From positions 290,166 through 354,165 of the forward strand of contig NZ_AUCT01000001.1 in the NCBI RefSeq assembly GCF_000429905.1: a stretch of 64,000 bases of DNA, given 5' to 3'. This DNA is from Desulfatibacillum aliphaticivorans DSM 15576. GTDB taxonomy: Bacteria > Desulfobacterota > Desulfobacteria > Desulfobacterales > Desulfatibacillaceae. A model generated the notes under the pieces. The model did no database searches. It saw only the letters and a program-made list of their open reading frames with translations, and was not told where the DNA came from. The stretch's first letter is position 1, and every line of letters begins with the position of its first letter. Shown in pieces: positions 8,450 through 16,217 of this stretch. A program made the position numbers and the translations under genes.

Positions 8450-10054
8450 TTAAGCAGGCATACGCGGCAGGGAGATGACAAAGCAGGCGCCGGGGGCGTC
8501 CTGATCCAGGGTGATGGCTCCTCCGTGGGATTTCACCAGGGAGGCCACAATGGACAGTCCCATGCCCGAGCCTCCGCTTTGGGCGGCGGTGGTGAAAAAG
8601 GGGTTGAAAACCCGGGAGGCGTTGCCGGGAGAGATGCCCGGACCGTTGTCCGAAACCCGGATGACCACCCTTTCCTCTTCGTCCTCAAAATCCACGCCGG
8701 CCTCCATGCAAACCTGCACGTCCTCCGGTCCGTGGAACCAGGCGTTTTCCAACAAATTGACCAGGATGGACTCCAGGGATTCCCTGGCCATGCCCACCTT
8801 GCCAATGTTTCCGCTATGCGACACGGAGATGTCCCGGCCCTGGTTCCGATATTTTTCCTCCAGGGATTCCAAAACAAGAATCGCGTCCACGGTTTCGCCT
8901 TTACGCTCGGTCGTGTCCGCCTTGGCCAGTTCCATGAGGCGCTTCACCAGGTGATCCAGGCGTGTGATGTCCGACTCCATCATTTCCAGGAACCGCGCCC
9001 TTTCCTCGTCGCTCATGTCCAGGTCAGGATCGCGCAACAGCTCCACCGAGGCGGAAAGGGAGGTAAGGGGCGTTTTGAAACCGTGGGACACGTTATTGGC
9101 GAAGACGCGGGTTTGCTCCGCCCTTTGAGAGAGGGTTGCGGCCATGCCGGACAATGCTTCGGACAACTGGGCAACCTCCCTGGTTCCCGGGTGCTTGAGC
9201 GGCGCTGCGCCCTCCCCGCCTGACGCAACCTGCTCGGCCTGCCGGACCAGCCTTTTCATGGGCCGGCTTATTGCCAGGGTGGTGAGGGTGGTCACCAGCA
9301 GGACCACGCCAAGCAAAATGGCGCCGGCTTCCAAAAGATGCCACCGAATCAGGTACAGGCCTTTATTCAAGTCCAGGGGCGTGCGTGAAAGCACCACCGC
9401 GCCCCAGACCCGGTTTCCGTATATGACGGGAATGGCCACAAACACCCGCACCCGGCTTTGCCTGCCGATGGAAGGGTCCTGCTCCCTTTCCCTGAGCAGG
9501 CTCACGTGCTCGCCTTTCAAGGCTCTGGGAACCTCTTCCCGCACCAGCAGGGACTCGTTCATTTCCGTGCCCGAGGACGCCACCACGGTCCCCTGGTAAT
9601 CCAGAACCCTGGTGCCGGTCAGCGTGGTGTTGCGGGACGATATGATGACGGGCATGATGGCGTCGCCCGCGGCTTTGGCGAAAATATCCGGGGGATGTTG
9701 GGGCGGAACCGCGTCCCTGCCTTGAGGCAGGATAGGCTCGGTTGCGATGTCCAGCCGGGGCGGGATAGGGTCGTACACGTCTTTTTCCCGCGGGGTGAAT
9801 TGCGGGTCCAAGGGATTGCCGTAAGCCAGATCCCAGGCCTCGCCCTGATCCAGGGCCAGGTCGAACTGGCGGGCCATTTCCACCCGGAACATGGAGGCCA
9901 CCAGGGTTCCCTGGCCGATAAGGCTGGCTTCGGTCTGCTTGACCAGCTCGGTTTCGTACAGCCGAAAAACCGCGATCCCGCCCAAGGGCAGCAAGAGCAC
10001 CACCAGGTTTACAACCAGCAGGATGGATCTCAGCCGGGGCCGCCCCAGTTTCAT
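8450..10054 (-). CDS. Membrane sensor histidine kinase (CreC/ChvG-like)
   Basis: 534 aa from the ATG at 10054, which overlaps the stop of the response-regulator gene (ATGA); GGGGA precedes it. TM1 is at ~10-30, a periplasmic domain of ~230 residues follows, TM2 is at ~270-290, then HAMP. The HisKA box is NNVSHGFKTPLTSL (phospho-His in SHGFKTPL), the N box NLLENAWFHG, the G1 box DNGPGISPGN and the G2 box GSGMGLSIVASLVKSHGG. The periplasmic domain suggests an extracellular signal. Translational coupling with the regulator makes them a cognate pair. The creD homologue lying divergently suggests a Cre-like envelope or carbon response, but similarity to CreC itself is not close. Confidence 0.93.
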   Translation of the reverse strand: MKLGRPRLRSILLVVNLVVLLLPLGGIAVFRLYETELVKQTEASLIGQGTLVASMFRVEMARQFDLALDQGEAWDLAYGNPLDPQFTPREKDVYDPIPPRLDIATEPILPQGRDAVPPQHPPDIFAKAAGDAIMPVIISSRNTTLTGTRVLDYQGTVVASSGTEMNESLLVREEVPRALKGEHVSLLREREQDPSIGRQSRVRVFVAIPVIYGNRVWGAVVLSRTPLDLNKGLYLIRWHLLEAGAILLGVVLLVTTLTTLAISRPMKRLVRQAEQVASGGEGAAPLKHPGTREVAQLSEALSGMAATLSQRAEQTRVFANNVSHGFKTPLTSLSASVELLRDPDLDMSDEERARFLEMMESDITRLDHLVKRLMELAKADTTERKGETVDAILVLESLEEKYRNQGRDISVSHSGNIGKVGMARESLESILVNLLENAWFHGPEDVQVCMEAGVDFEDEEERVVIRVSDNGPGISPGNASRVFNPFFTTAAQSGGSGMGLSIVASLVKSHGGAITLDQDAPGACFVISLPRMPA

Positions 10055-10761
10055 GTGCACTCCCCTAATTGATACCCCACCCCGTGGGCGGTGCGGATGG
10101 CTTCTCCGCCCACGGCGGCCAGCTTTTTCCGCACCGACTTGATGTGGCTGTCAATGGTTCTGTCGCTGACAAAATGATCCCGGCCGTAGGCGCCGTCGAT
10201 CAACTCCTCCCGGGTGAAAATTTTCTCGGGATAGCCCATGAGGGTCTGCAAAATCCGAAATTCCCGGTGGGTCAACTCCACCCGGACGGAATCCCAGGAC
10301 ACGATATGGGCGTCCACGTCCAGGCGCAGGCGGCCTTTTTCCAGAATGGCGCCCAGTTTTTCCTGCAACGAAACCGCGGGCTTGGCTTCGGTCAGCCTTC
10401 TCCTCAACCGGGCCTTGACCCTTGCAATAAGCTCCCGGGGGCTGAAAGGTTTGGTCACGTAGTCGTCGCCCCCCAGTTCCAGGCCTAAAATACGGTCGAT
10501 TTCGTCGTCCTTGGAGGAAAGAAAAATGATGGGAACGTCCGAGTCCGCCCGGATTTTTTTGCACACCTCGGTGCCGTCCATTTCGGGCATGAGGATGTCC
10601 AGGATGACCAGGTCCGGGGCGGCTTCCGCAAACATCTTTACGGCCTGCAAGCCGTCTTTGGCCTGGATGGTTTGAAATCCCTCCTTTTTAAGAGCGAATC
10701 CCACCACTTCCCTGATATGGGCGTCGTCATCCACCACCATAATGGTCGGGGCCTTGGCCAT
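10051..10761 (-). CDS. OmpR-family response regulator
   Basis: 236 aa; the start at 10761 is preceded by AAGGGAG. The receiver (residues ~5-120) has the acidic pair in VVDDDAH, the phospho-Asp in LVILDILMPEMDG and the conserved Lys in DDYVTKPFSPRELIARV. The C-terminal winged helix has VELTHREFRILQTLMG and YGRDHFVSDRTIDSHIKSVR, the OmpR/PhoB DNA-binding signature. It overlaps the kinase start by 4 bp. By context it could be the CreB counterpart of the creD homologue at 11.5 kb, but no operator repeat could be identified. Confidence 0.95.
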   Translation of the reverse strand: MAKAPTIMVVDDDAHIREVVGFALKKEGFQTIQAKDGLQAVKMFAEAAPDLVILDILMPEMDGTEVCKKIRADSDVPIIFLSSKDDEIDRILGLELGGDDYVTKPFSPRELIARVKARLRRRLTEAKPAVSLQEKLGAILEKGRLRLDVDAHIVSWDSVRVELTHREFRILQTLMGYPEKIFTREELIDGAYGRDHFVSDRTIDSHIKSVRKKLAAVGGEAIRTAHGVGYQLGECT

Positions 10762-10887
10762 GGTCTTTCTCCCTTAACGGCTTGGTTTATAGGACATGAC
10801 TCAAGTTTCAGGAATGATAAAAGATTGAAAGCCCATTGTTTAGTATGCGGCTTAGCCCTGGCTTACTGCGAAAGTCCCGGAATCTTG

Positions 10888-11023
10888 GTCCCTTCCCCCC
10901 TGGCGGGGGAAGGACAGGATGGGGGGGCGTAGTTGCGAGGTCTCCTCGCCATTTAGAAAAAACCCCGGATAAAAGGTCACCCCCACCCCAGCCCTCCCCC
11001 GTCAAGGGGGAGGGAGTTTTTGG
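10888..11023. repeat. GC-rich composite dispersed repeat, copy 1
   Basis: Two palindromic modules: CCCTTCCCCCCTGGCGGGGG onwards (10890-10928), and CCCTCCCCCGTCAAGGGGGA within 10977-11023, separated by ~50 bp. The reverse complement reappears at 54390-54505 with a shorter middle, and the second module alone at 38266-38312. It lies in a non-coding stretch of ~550 bp (10762-11316), the rest of which holds nothing I recognise apart from the expected divergent promoters. Confidence 0.85.
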
Positions 11024-11316
11024 GCCGCTGCTTAGCCGTTTGAATCGTTACTGGCTGCATCAATCGTTTTAAGCAATTGAAAAAAGGCCGTTCCCGATAA
11101 TTGAGTGCATAACCTCTATTGGCTGCCTATCATAAGCCAAGCCGCTTTACATTACAAGCCCGGTAAAACGATGATAATCCAAGCAAAAGAAACATGATTT
11201 CAGGCTATTAAGACGTATTGCACAAATTCTGCACATTTTTTCCACGCCTCTCCACATGGATTCCATCATGCCTGCACACCTTTCATTTATACCCTTCCCA
11301 AAACAAGGAGGCGCTC

Positions 11317-11472
11317 ATGACCACATTCCAGGGAATAATCTATGCTTCGGCTTTTTCGCACTTTCCCAGAAAGGTTTTGCTCACTCTCCTGGTATGGGCG
11401 CGCAACCGGAAAATGATGCGGAGAAAGCCCGTCTTGGGAGCAAAGCCAGGGACGCGCCGCAAAATTAAATAA
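11317..11472 (+). CDS. Small basic ORF immediately upstream of creD
   Basis: 51 codons from the ATG at 11317, with a strong AAGGAGG site 6 nt upstream. The stop lies 24 bp before the creD start. The product has a central hydrophobic or amphipathic part (FPRKVLLTLLVWARN) and a strongly basic tail (MMRRKPVLGAKPGTRRKIK). No homologue is recognised. It could be a small membrane-associated peptide co-transcribed with creD or a leader peptide. The perfect ribosome site is the main reason for calling it. Confidence 0.45.
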   Translation: MTTFQGIIYASAFSHFPRKVLLTLLVWARNRKMMRRKPVLGAKPGTRRKIK

Positions 11473-11496
11473 ACCAAATAAAAACAGGGAGGAGAC

Positions 11497-12828
11497 ATGG
11501 AGGATTACAGAGGAGAATTGCCTGATCAAAACCGGAAAATCAGCCCGGCCACCGTTAAAATGATAACCATCATCGTCCTGATTTTTCTGCTCATGATCCC
11601 AACGGGTCTGATCTCGGGATTGATCAACGAAAGGTCCGGCCGCCGCATGGAGGCGGTGGACGAAATATCCTCCAAATGGGGCAATGCACAAATGCTGTGC
11701 GGACCTTTCATCACCCTGCCTTATAAGGTCCTTCACCGGGACACCAACGCCAAGGGCGAACCCAGAACATACTACACGCACCACAAAGCGCATTTTCTGC
11801 CAAACGAGCTTAACATCAGCGGGGAGGTCAAACCCATGACCCTGTCCAGAGGCATATACGAAGCGGTGGTTTACAACTCCACCCTGAATCTTACCGGAGC
11901 ATTTAAAAAATTCGATTTGGAAAAACTGGGCGTTAATCCCCAGACCGTGGAGTGGGACAAGGCAAGCCTTGAAATCGGAATATCCGAAATGCGCGGGGTG
12001 ACCAGGCGGGTTTCAGGCGAATTCAACAAGGTTGCCTTGAACATGGACCCCTGCCTGTCCTCCCTGGATGTGTTTCAAACGGGCATTTCATCGCCTATTG
12101 AAGCGAATGCATCGCAAGACAACTACACCTTTTCTTTTGCAATCGACATCAATGGAAGCTACGCCCTGCAATTCATTCCATTAGGACAAACAACGTCTGT
12201 CCATCTAAAATCCGACTGGTCCAGCCCCAGCTTTTTCGGCGCCTTCCTGCCCAGTAAAAGGAAGGTGGACCCGGGGTTCACCGCTTCCTGGAACATCCTG
12301 GACCTGAATAGGGACTATCCCCAGGCTTGGACGGACAGATCGTACACTGTCAACTCCTCGAGTTTCGGCGTAAAATTCATCAACACAGCCGATGCCTACC
12401 AGCAGTCGGAGCGAGCCTTGAAATACGCCATTTTGTTCATCCTCATCACCTTTGTGGGCTTCTTTTTGGTGGAGGTCATAACCAAGGTGCGCATCCACCC
12501 CATCCAGTACGCATTGGTGGGCATGGCCATCGTCATATTTTACCTGCTTTTGGTTTCCGTGTCCGAGCACATCGCCTTTGGCGGCGCCTATCTGGCCTCG
12601 TGCATTGCAGTCATGATTCTGGTGACAGGATATTCCTCCAGCGTGCTGAAAAGCAGAAAATTCGCCCTGATCGTGGGCGGGGTCTATGCGGTTTTATACG
12701 GGTATTTGTTCATTCTGTTGCAGTTGGAGGATTACTCCCTGGTTTCGGGCGTAGCCGGGTTGGCCGTGCTTTTGGGCCTGACCATGTATTTGACCCGCAA
12801 CATAGACTGGTACGCGGTGGAGTTATAG
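11497..12828 (+). CDS. creD: CreD-family inner-membrane protein
   Basis: 443 aa, close to the usual ~450 of CreD. GGGAGGAGAC precedes the ATG. TM1 is near residues 22-42 (MITIIVLIFLLMIPTGLISG), followed by INERSGRR and a long periplasmic domain (~45-300, containing GPFITLPYK). A C-terminal block of about five to six helices starts at YAILFILITFVGFFLVEV and ends at GLTMYLTRNIDWY. CreD in E. coli and Aeromonas is an inner-membrane protein controlled by CreBC, linked to envelope integrity and beta-lactam or colicin phenotypes. Here the regulator and kinase genes are divergent, ~740 bp away, so regulation by them is plausible but inferred. Confidence 0.92.
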   Translation: MEDYRGELPDQNRKISPATVKMITIIVLIFLLMIPTGLISGLINERSGRRMEAVDEISSKWGNAQMLCGPFITLPYKVLHRDTNAKGEPRTYYTHHKAHFLPNELNISGEVKPMTLSRGIYEAVVYNSTLNLTGAFKKFDLEKLGVNPQTVEWDKASLEIGISEMRGVTRRVSGEFNKVALNMDPCLSSLDVFQTGISSPIEANASQDNYTFSFAIDINGSYALQFIPLGQTTSVHLKSDWSSPSFFGAFLPSKRKVDPGFTASWNILDLNRDYPQAWTDRSYTVNSSSFGVKFINTADAYQQSERALKYAILFILITFVGFFLVEVITKVRIHPIQYALVGMAIVIFYLLLVSVSEHIAFGGAYLASCIAVMILVTGYSSSVLKSRKFALIVGGVYAVLYGYLFILLQLEDYSLVSGVAGLAVLLGLTMYLTRNIDWYAVEL

Positions 12829-13010
12829 CCGCGAGCCTTTGGCTTGTTGGGCCGGGGGCCTGTCAACCGCGTATTGGGGCGCGTAATTCCTTCGTCGGGC
12901 GCCCCGGCTCGACAGAAAGGAGTCTGTTGGATGAACCTGCGTTGATCGTTTTTGGCGCAATATTGATCAGAGACTTTTGAAACCGCCTCGGCTTATTAAA
13001 AACGGGGTTT

Positions 13011-13081
13011 GCGCAGAACCATCCAACCTACATAACCATCTGATATCATACAGCGTTTACGTAGGTCGGGTGGTTCTGCGC
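13011..13081. repeat. Inverted repeat element in the creD-amidase spacer
   Basis: The 21-bp arms, GCGCAGAACCATCCAACCTAC (split: GCGCAGAACC then ATCCAACCTAC) at 13011-13031 and its near reverse complement at 13061-13081, match at 19 of 21 positions around a 29-bp AT-rich loop. The ~400-bp spacer 12829-13236 otherwise holds a CCTTCGTCGGGCGCCCC word near 12890, shared in part with 26690 and 62247. The GTAGGTCGGG motif is common in short palindromic mobile repeats of Gram-negative bacteria. Confidence 0.7.
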
Positions 13082-13236
13082 CGGCGTCTAAAAACATCAA
13101 CGCCTTTTAACCAAGCGCCGTCAACAGCCTTGCAACAGTGTGAAATGTTCAAGGCGCAGGTTCACCCGACATTTAGAGATCAACCAAACAGATAAAATGA
13201 ACAAACCAGCGGGAGGGGGGCAAGGGAGATAACGCC

Positions 13237-14088
13237 ATGGATAGAAATATCAGCATCGGGGAATTTCATCGCAGACTCTTGGAGGAAAAATCAAAGGCCT
13301 GCTGTCCGGTTAAAAAATACAAGCTGCTGTGGCTGATTGCAGCCCTGGCCGTGATCATCGCTTTTGCCATGACCTGGTTTCAAGAAGCAAGGTTCAACAG
13401 CATCATCATTCATCACACGGCGTCCAAGACGGACAATTACGCGTCCATTAAGCGCTATCACAAGAAAAAAGGGCTGAGGGACGCAGCCTACCACCTGGTG
13501 CTGTCCAACGGAAGCACGGACATCCCACTGGGCAATTTGGAGCCCACGGGAAGATACCTGGCTCTGACTCACGCCATGGCCGTCCGGGACGTCAAATACA
13601 ACCTGACCGGGCTGCACCTTTGCATTGTGGGCAATTACGAAACCAACGAGGTTCCCGGCTACATGAAGCCCGTGATCGCACATGCCGTTCGCGCTCTGCA
13701 GAACAAATTCGGAATACCCGACGACCGCCTTTTTTTCCACCGCGACGTGGGCAAAACCAAATGCCCGGGCAAGTACTTCACCAAAAAGGATTTTCTGTAC
13801 TGGGTGAGGACCATGGCCGACCAATGCCCTGCGTCCATTGCGGCCCAGCAAAACGAGGCTATCGCCGCCGCCCCGCTGTCAGGCGGCATGGTCACCATTC
13901 AGCAGGGAATCGTGATGGGCGCGGCCCTGCTTTTCTTCGCCTTGGGATGGATTGCGTTTTTCCATATTTTGTCGGTGTTCAGACAAAGCACAGCGCTTAA
14001 GGAGAGCAAATCCGCCGCCGGACACTGCCACCCTTTGCTGGTGGGCATTACCCTTACCTCTTTCAATGGGACGGGCGCCAAGGGATGA
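13237..14088 (+). CDS. Membrane-anchored N-acetylmuramoyl-L-alanine amidase (amidase_2/PGRP fold)
   Basis: 283 aa. An N-terminal TM helix (~residues 30-46, LLWLIAALAVIIAFAM) is followed by the catalytic domain and a second helix near 225-245. Zinc ligands are visible: the first His of SIIIHHTAS, and His and Cys of FFHRDVGKTKCPG, with the H-x7-C spacing of T7-lysozyme-type amidases. It should cleave the amide bond between MurNAc and the stem peptide in the periplasm. GGGAGATAACGCC precedes the start. The two flanking helices are unusual for soluble AmpD-like enzymes. There is no neighbouring phage gene, so a housekeeping or recycling role is more likely than lysis. Confidence 0.87.
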   Translation: MDRNISIGEFHRRLLEEKSKACCPVKKYKLLWLIAALAVIIAFAMTWFQEARFNSIIIHHTASKTDNYASIKRYHKKKGLRDAAYHLVLSNGSTDIPLGNLEPTGRYLALTHAMAVRDVKYNLTGLHLCIVGNYETNEVPGYMKPVIAHAVRALQNKFGIPDDRLFFHRDVGKTKCPGKYFTKKDFLYWVRTMADQCPASIAAQQNEAIAAAPLSGGMVTIQQGIVMGAALLFFALGWIAFFHILSVFRQSTALKESKSAAGHCHPLLVGITLTSFNGTGAKG

Positions 14089-14242
14089 CGCCCCGTTGCG
14101 GCCGCTAACCGGGCAAGATTTTGGGGGGACATGAAATGATTTTTGTAAGAACGAAAATGCTGCCAACGTAAAACGTCTGAAAGCCGCATCTGGCGGAGAG
14201 CGCGTTATCAAAAGGTCTTCTTTAATACTAAATGTGCTCCGC

Positions 14243-14277
14243 ACCCTGGCAGGATACTGCTCTGCCAGGGCTACCCG
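14243..14277. repeat. Palindromic CCAGGCA-type repeat, copy 1
   Basis: A short palindrome, CCCTGGCAG ... CTGCCAGGG, followed by CTACCCG. Related palindromes with the same right flank (GGGCCACCC or GGGCCGCCC) lie at 26634-26660 and 62191-62227. Most of the 340-bp spacer 14089-14432 is made of this and the 95-bp repeat beside it. Confidence 0.55.
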
Positions 14278-14320
14278 TAATCTGCACGGGTGGAATAAAG
14301 TGATAGGGACAAAAAATCAT

Positions 14321-14415
14321 TTGTTGGGTTTCGCATACATGTTTTCGGCTTTGATCATTATTCAGGCTGGAAAGATACTGCCTTCATAACAAAGGCTCTG
14401 CAAGCCCTACCCAAC
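14321..14415. repeat. 95-bp dispersed repeat with inverted ends, copy 1
   Basis: This segment begins TTGTTGGGTTTCGC and ends CTACCCAAC. The ends contain the inverted heptamer GTTGGGT / ACCCAAC. A homologous segment of the same length lies at 35196-35290, with the interior word GGCTTTGATCATTAT conserved. The size and inverted ends suggest a small non-autonomous mobile element. Confidence 0.7.
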
Positions 14416-14432
14416 AAAAATAGGGGGAAGGC

Positions 14433-14954
14433 ATGGAACTGATACGAAGAAGAGCGCCCAGGAATCCGGGCGTTAAAATTGTAAAGAAGATATTTTTCAT
14501 CATCGCCGTGCTGTTTTGCCTTGTGCAGGCGTTGCAGTGGGAGATTAACCTTTTGTCTTCCGACAACCTTCACACGGAACGGCGAAGCCTTAAATATTAT
14601 TTGACTTTCCCTTCCAGGATAATTCGGAAAGCGCCGGTGATATCCAAGACGCCCAGCACTCAGACGGAATACTCCTACGGAACAAAAGGGGGGCATTCCA
14701 GGGGCTACGAAAGCATCTATTATGAAAGCTCCGAGTCAAAAGGGAATATACAAAACCAGCTGTCGGAATACCTTGGCGAATTGGGTTATGCCGTTATTTC
14801 AAAGGAGGCGGAGGAAGGAAACGGAGGAGAATGGGAAAGCGTCAGGCTGATATTCACGGCGCCCTCCAAACCGGAAACCGAGGTGGTTGCCAGCTTATTT
14901 CACAAGCCTGCAAAAGGATTCGTAAACGTAAGGATTACCGTCTATCACTGGTAA
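14433..14954 (+). CDS. Hypothetical membrane-anchored protein
   Basis: 173 aa; AGGGGGAAGGC precedes the ATG. A basic N-terminus (RRRAPRNPGVKIVKK) leads into one TM helix at ~21-38 (IFFIIAVLFCLVQALQW), giving an N-in topology with ~130 residues outside. The outer part has a Tyr/Ser-rich stretch (YGTKGGHSRGYESIYYESSE) and a compact C-terminal beta-rich domain. I do not recognise the family. The gene is tail-to-tail with the HD-GYP gene, 6 bp away, and is preceded by repeats. Confidence 0.7.
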   Translation: MELIRRRAPRNPGVKIVKKIFFIIAVLFCLVQALQWEINLLSSDNLHTERRSLKYYLTFPSRIIRKAPVISKTPSTQTEYSYGTKGGHSRGYESIYYESSESKGNIQNQLSEYLGELGYAVISKEAEEGNGGEWESVRLIFTAPSKPETEVVASLFHKPAKGFVNVRITVYHW

Positions 14955-14960
14955 TCGCGC

Positions 14961-16217
14961 TTACCTTGCAAAGGCGTGGATGACCTTGGAGAAGATGTTC
15001 ACCAGGTACGGATCGAACTGGGCGCCGGAGCGCTTTTGCAGCAGATCCAGGACAAAGCCGATGCTTCTGGCCGGGCGATACGGCTTGTCGGTCAGGGCCG
15101 CGTCGTAAAAATCCGCCAGGGTGACCATCTGGCTGATCGCCATGGGCGTCTGCACGCGGGTGGAGCGGGGATACCCCGCCTTGCCCGAATAATGCAGATG
15201 ATGCTCGTAGGCCGCAATGGCCGCCACCCTCGGGAGGTCGCGGTTTTTGGCCAGAATGCGTGCGCCCGCCAGGCAGTGCTGGGAGATCATCATTTTTTCC
15301 TGGGCGGAAAGGGGCTCGGCCTTGTTCAACACTTTGGCCGGAATGCGAAGCTTCCCGAAGTCGTGATAAAGCCCGGCCAGGGCGGCGTCCCGGAACACCT
15401 CGGGGGAGGCGTCCAGAAACTGGGCCTGGGCCGCGCACAAAACCGACACGTTGAGGGAATGGTTGAAGGTCAGGGGATCGTGATCCTTCAGGGTTTTAAG
15501 AGGCAGCAGATCGTCGGCATATTTCAAAAAATAATGGATGAAGCTCATGACCGAATTGCGGATTTTCGCCTTTTGAAGTCCTGTGCCGTTGCAAATCTGA
15601 CTGATGGCGTCCCGGGCCTGCTCCAGAAAGTTGACGTCCAACTCGCGGAGCTCCTCGCCGGGAGTCTGCTGTCCCTTGGCTTCCAGTTCGGCGATTTCCT
15701 CCTGGGACAGGGTCCCTTGCACCATGAGGTTGACCAGGGCTTTGTGGGACACCCTGGGCTTATTTCCCGCCCTGGCCTGGGTGACCAAACGCCCCACCCG
15801 GACGCACCGGGTGCTGTTCAGGTTGATGGGCGCCTCGTCCTCGCCTTCGGGCGGCGGAGCCGTGGCGTTATGGACGAACTCCCTTATTTCGTCGGCGTTC
15901 AATCCCGGCAGAAAAACCAGGCGCTGCACGCCCACGGTTTGCATGAACTCGGCCAGTTTGACAAAATGCAGGCCTTTTTTATTCATGGGCCTGCCTGCAA
16001 AAAGGATTTCCTTTTCAATGCAGACAAAAATCATTTCGGGCAGGCTTTGAAAAATCCCCGAGGCTTTCTCCTGGGCCTGAGTGATGGAAAGCTGCACCTG
16101 GGAGTGGTTGGGATCGTAAATCAGGGAGTTCCTGATGGACGCCACGATGCTGGAGACAAAGGACGAAACCATTTGATCCAGTTGATTGGTCTGCATGCCG
16201 GTGTAGTTCATATTCAT
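14961..16217 (-). CDS. HD-GYP domain phosphodiesterase
   Basis: 418 aa. The N-terminal ~120 residues (SSIVASIRNSLIYDPNHSQV ... RLVFLPGLNADEIREFV) are a domain also seen at the start of the next gene's product. The HD-GYP domain spans ~225-410, with HSLNVS, the HD pair in YHDFGKLRIP and the GYP signature in EHHLHYSGKAGYP, all consistent with an active cyclic-di-GMP phosphodiesterase. Its ATG overlaps the stop of the HEAT-repeat gene (TGATG), so the two are translationally coupled. Likely cytoplasmic, since no TM segment or signal peptide is visible. Confidence 0.92.
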   Translation of the reverse strand: MNMNYTGMQTNQLDQMVSSFVSSIVASIRNSLIYDPNHSQVQLSITQAQEKASGIFQSLPEMIFVCIEKEILFAGRPMNKKGLHFVKLAEFMQTVGVQRLVFLPGLNADEIREFVHNATAPPPEGEDEAPINLNSTRCVRVGRLVTQARAGNKPRVSHKALVNLMVQGTLSQEEIAELEAKGQQTPGEELRELDVNFLEQARDAISQICNGTGLQKAKIRNSVMSFIHYFLKYADDLLPLKTLKDHDPLTFNHSLNVSVLCAAQAQFLDASPEVFRDAALAGLYHDFGKLRIPAKVLNKAEPLSAQEKMMISQHCLAGARILAKNRDLPRVAAIAAYEHHLHYSGKAGYPRSTRVQTPMAISQMVTLADFYDAALTDKPYRPARSIGFVLDLLQKRSGAQFDPYLVNIFSKVIHAFAR

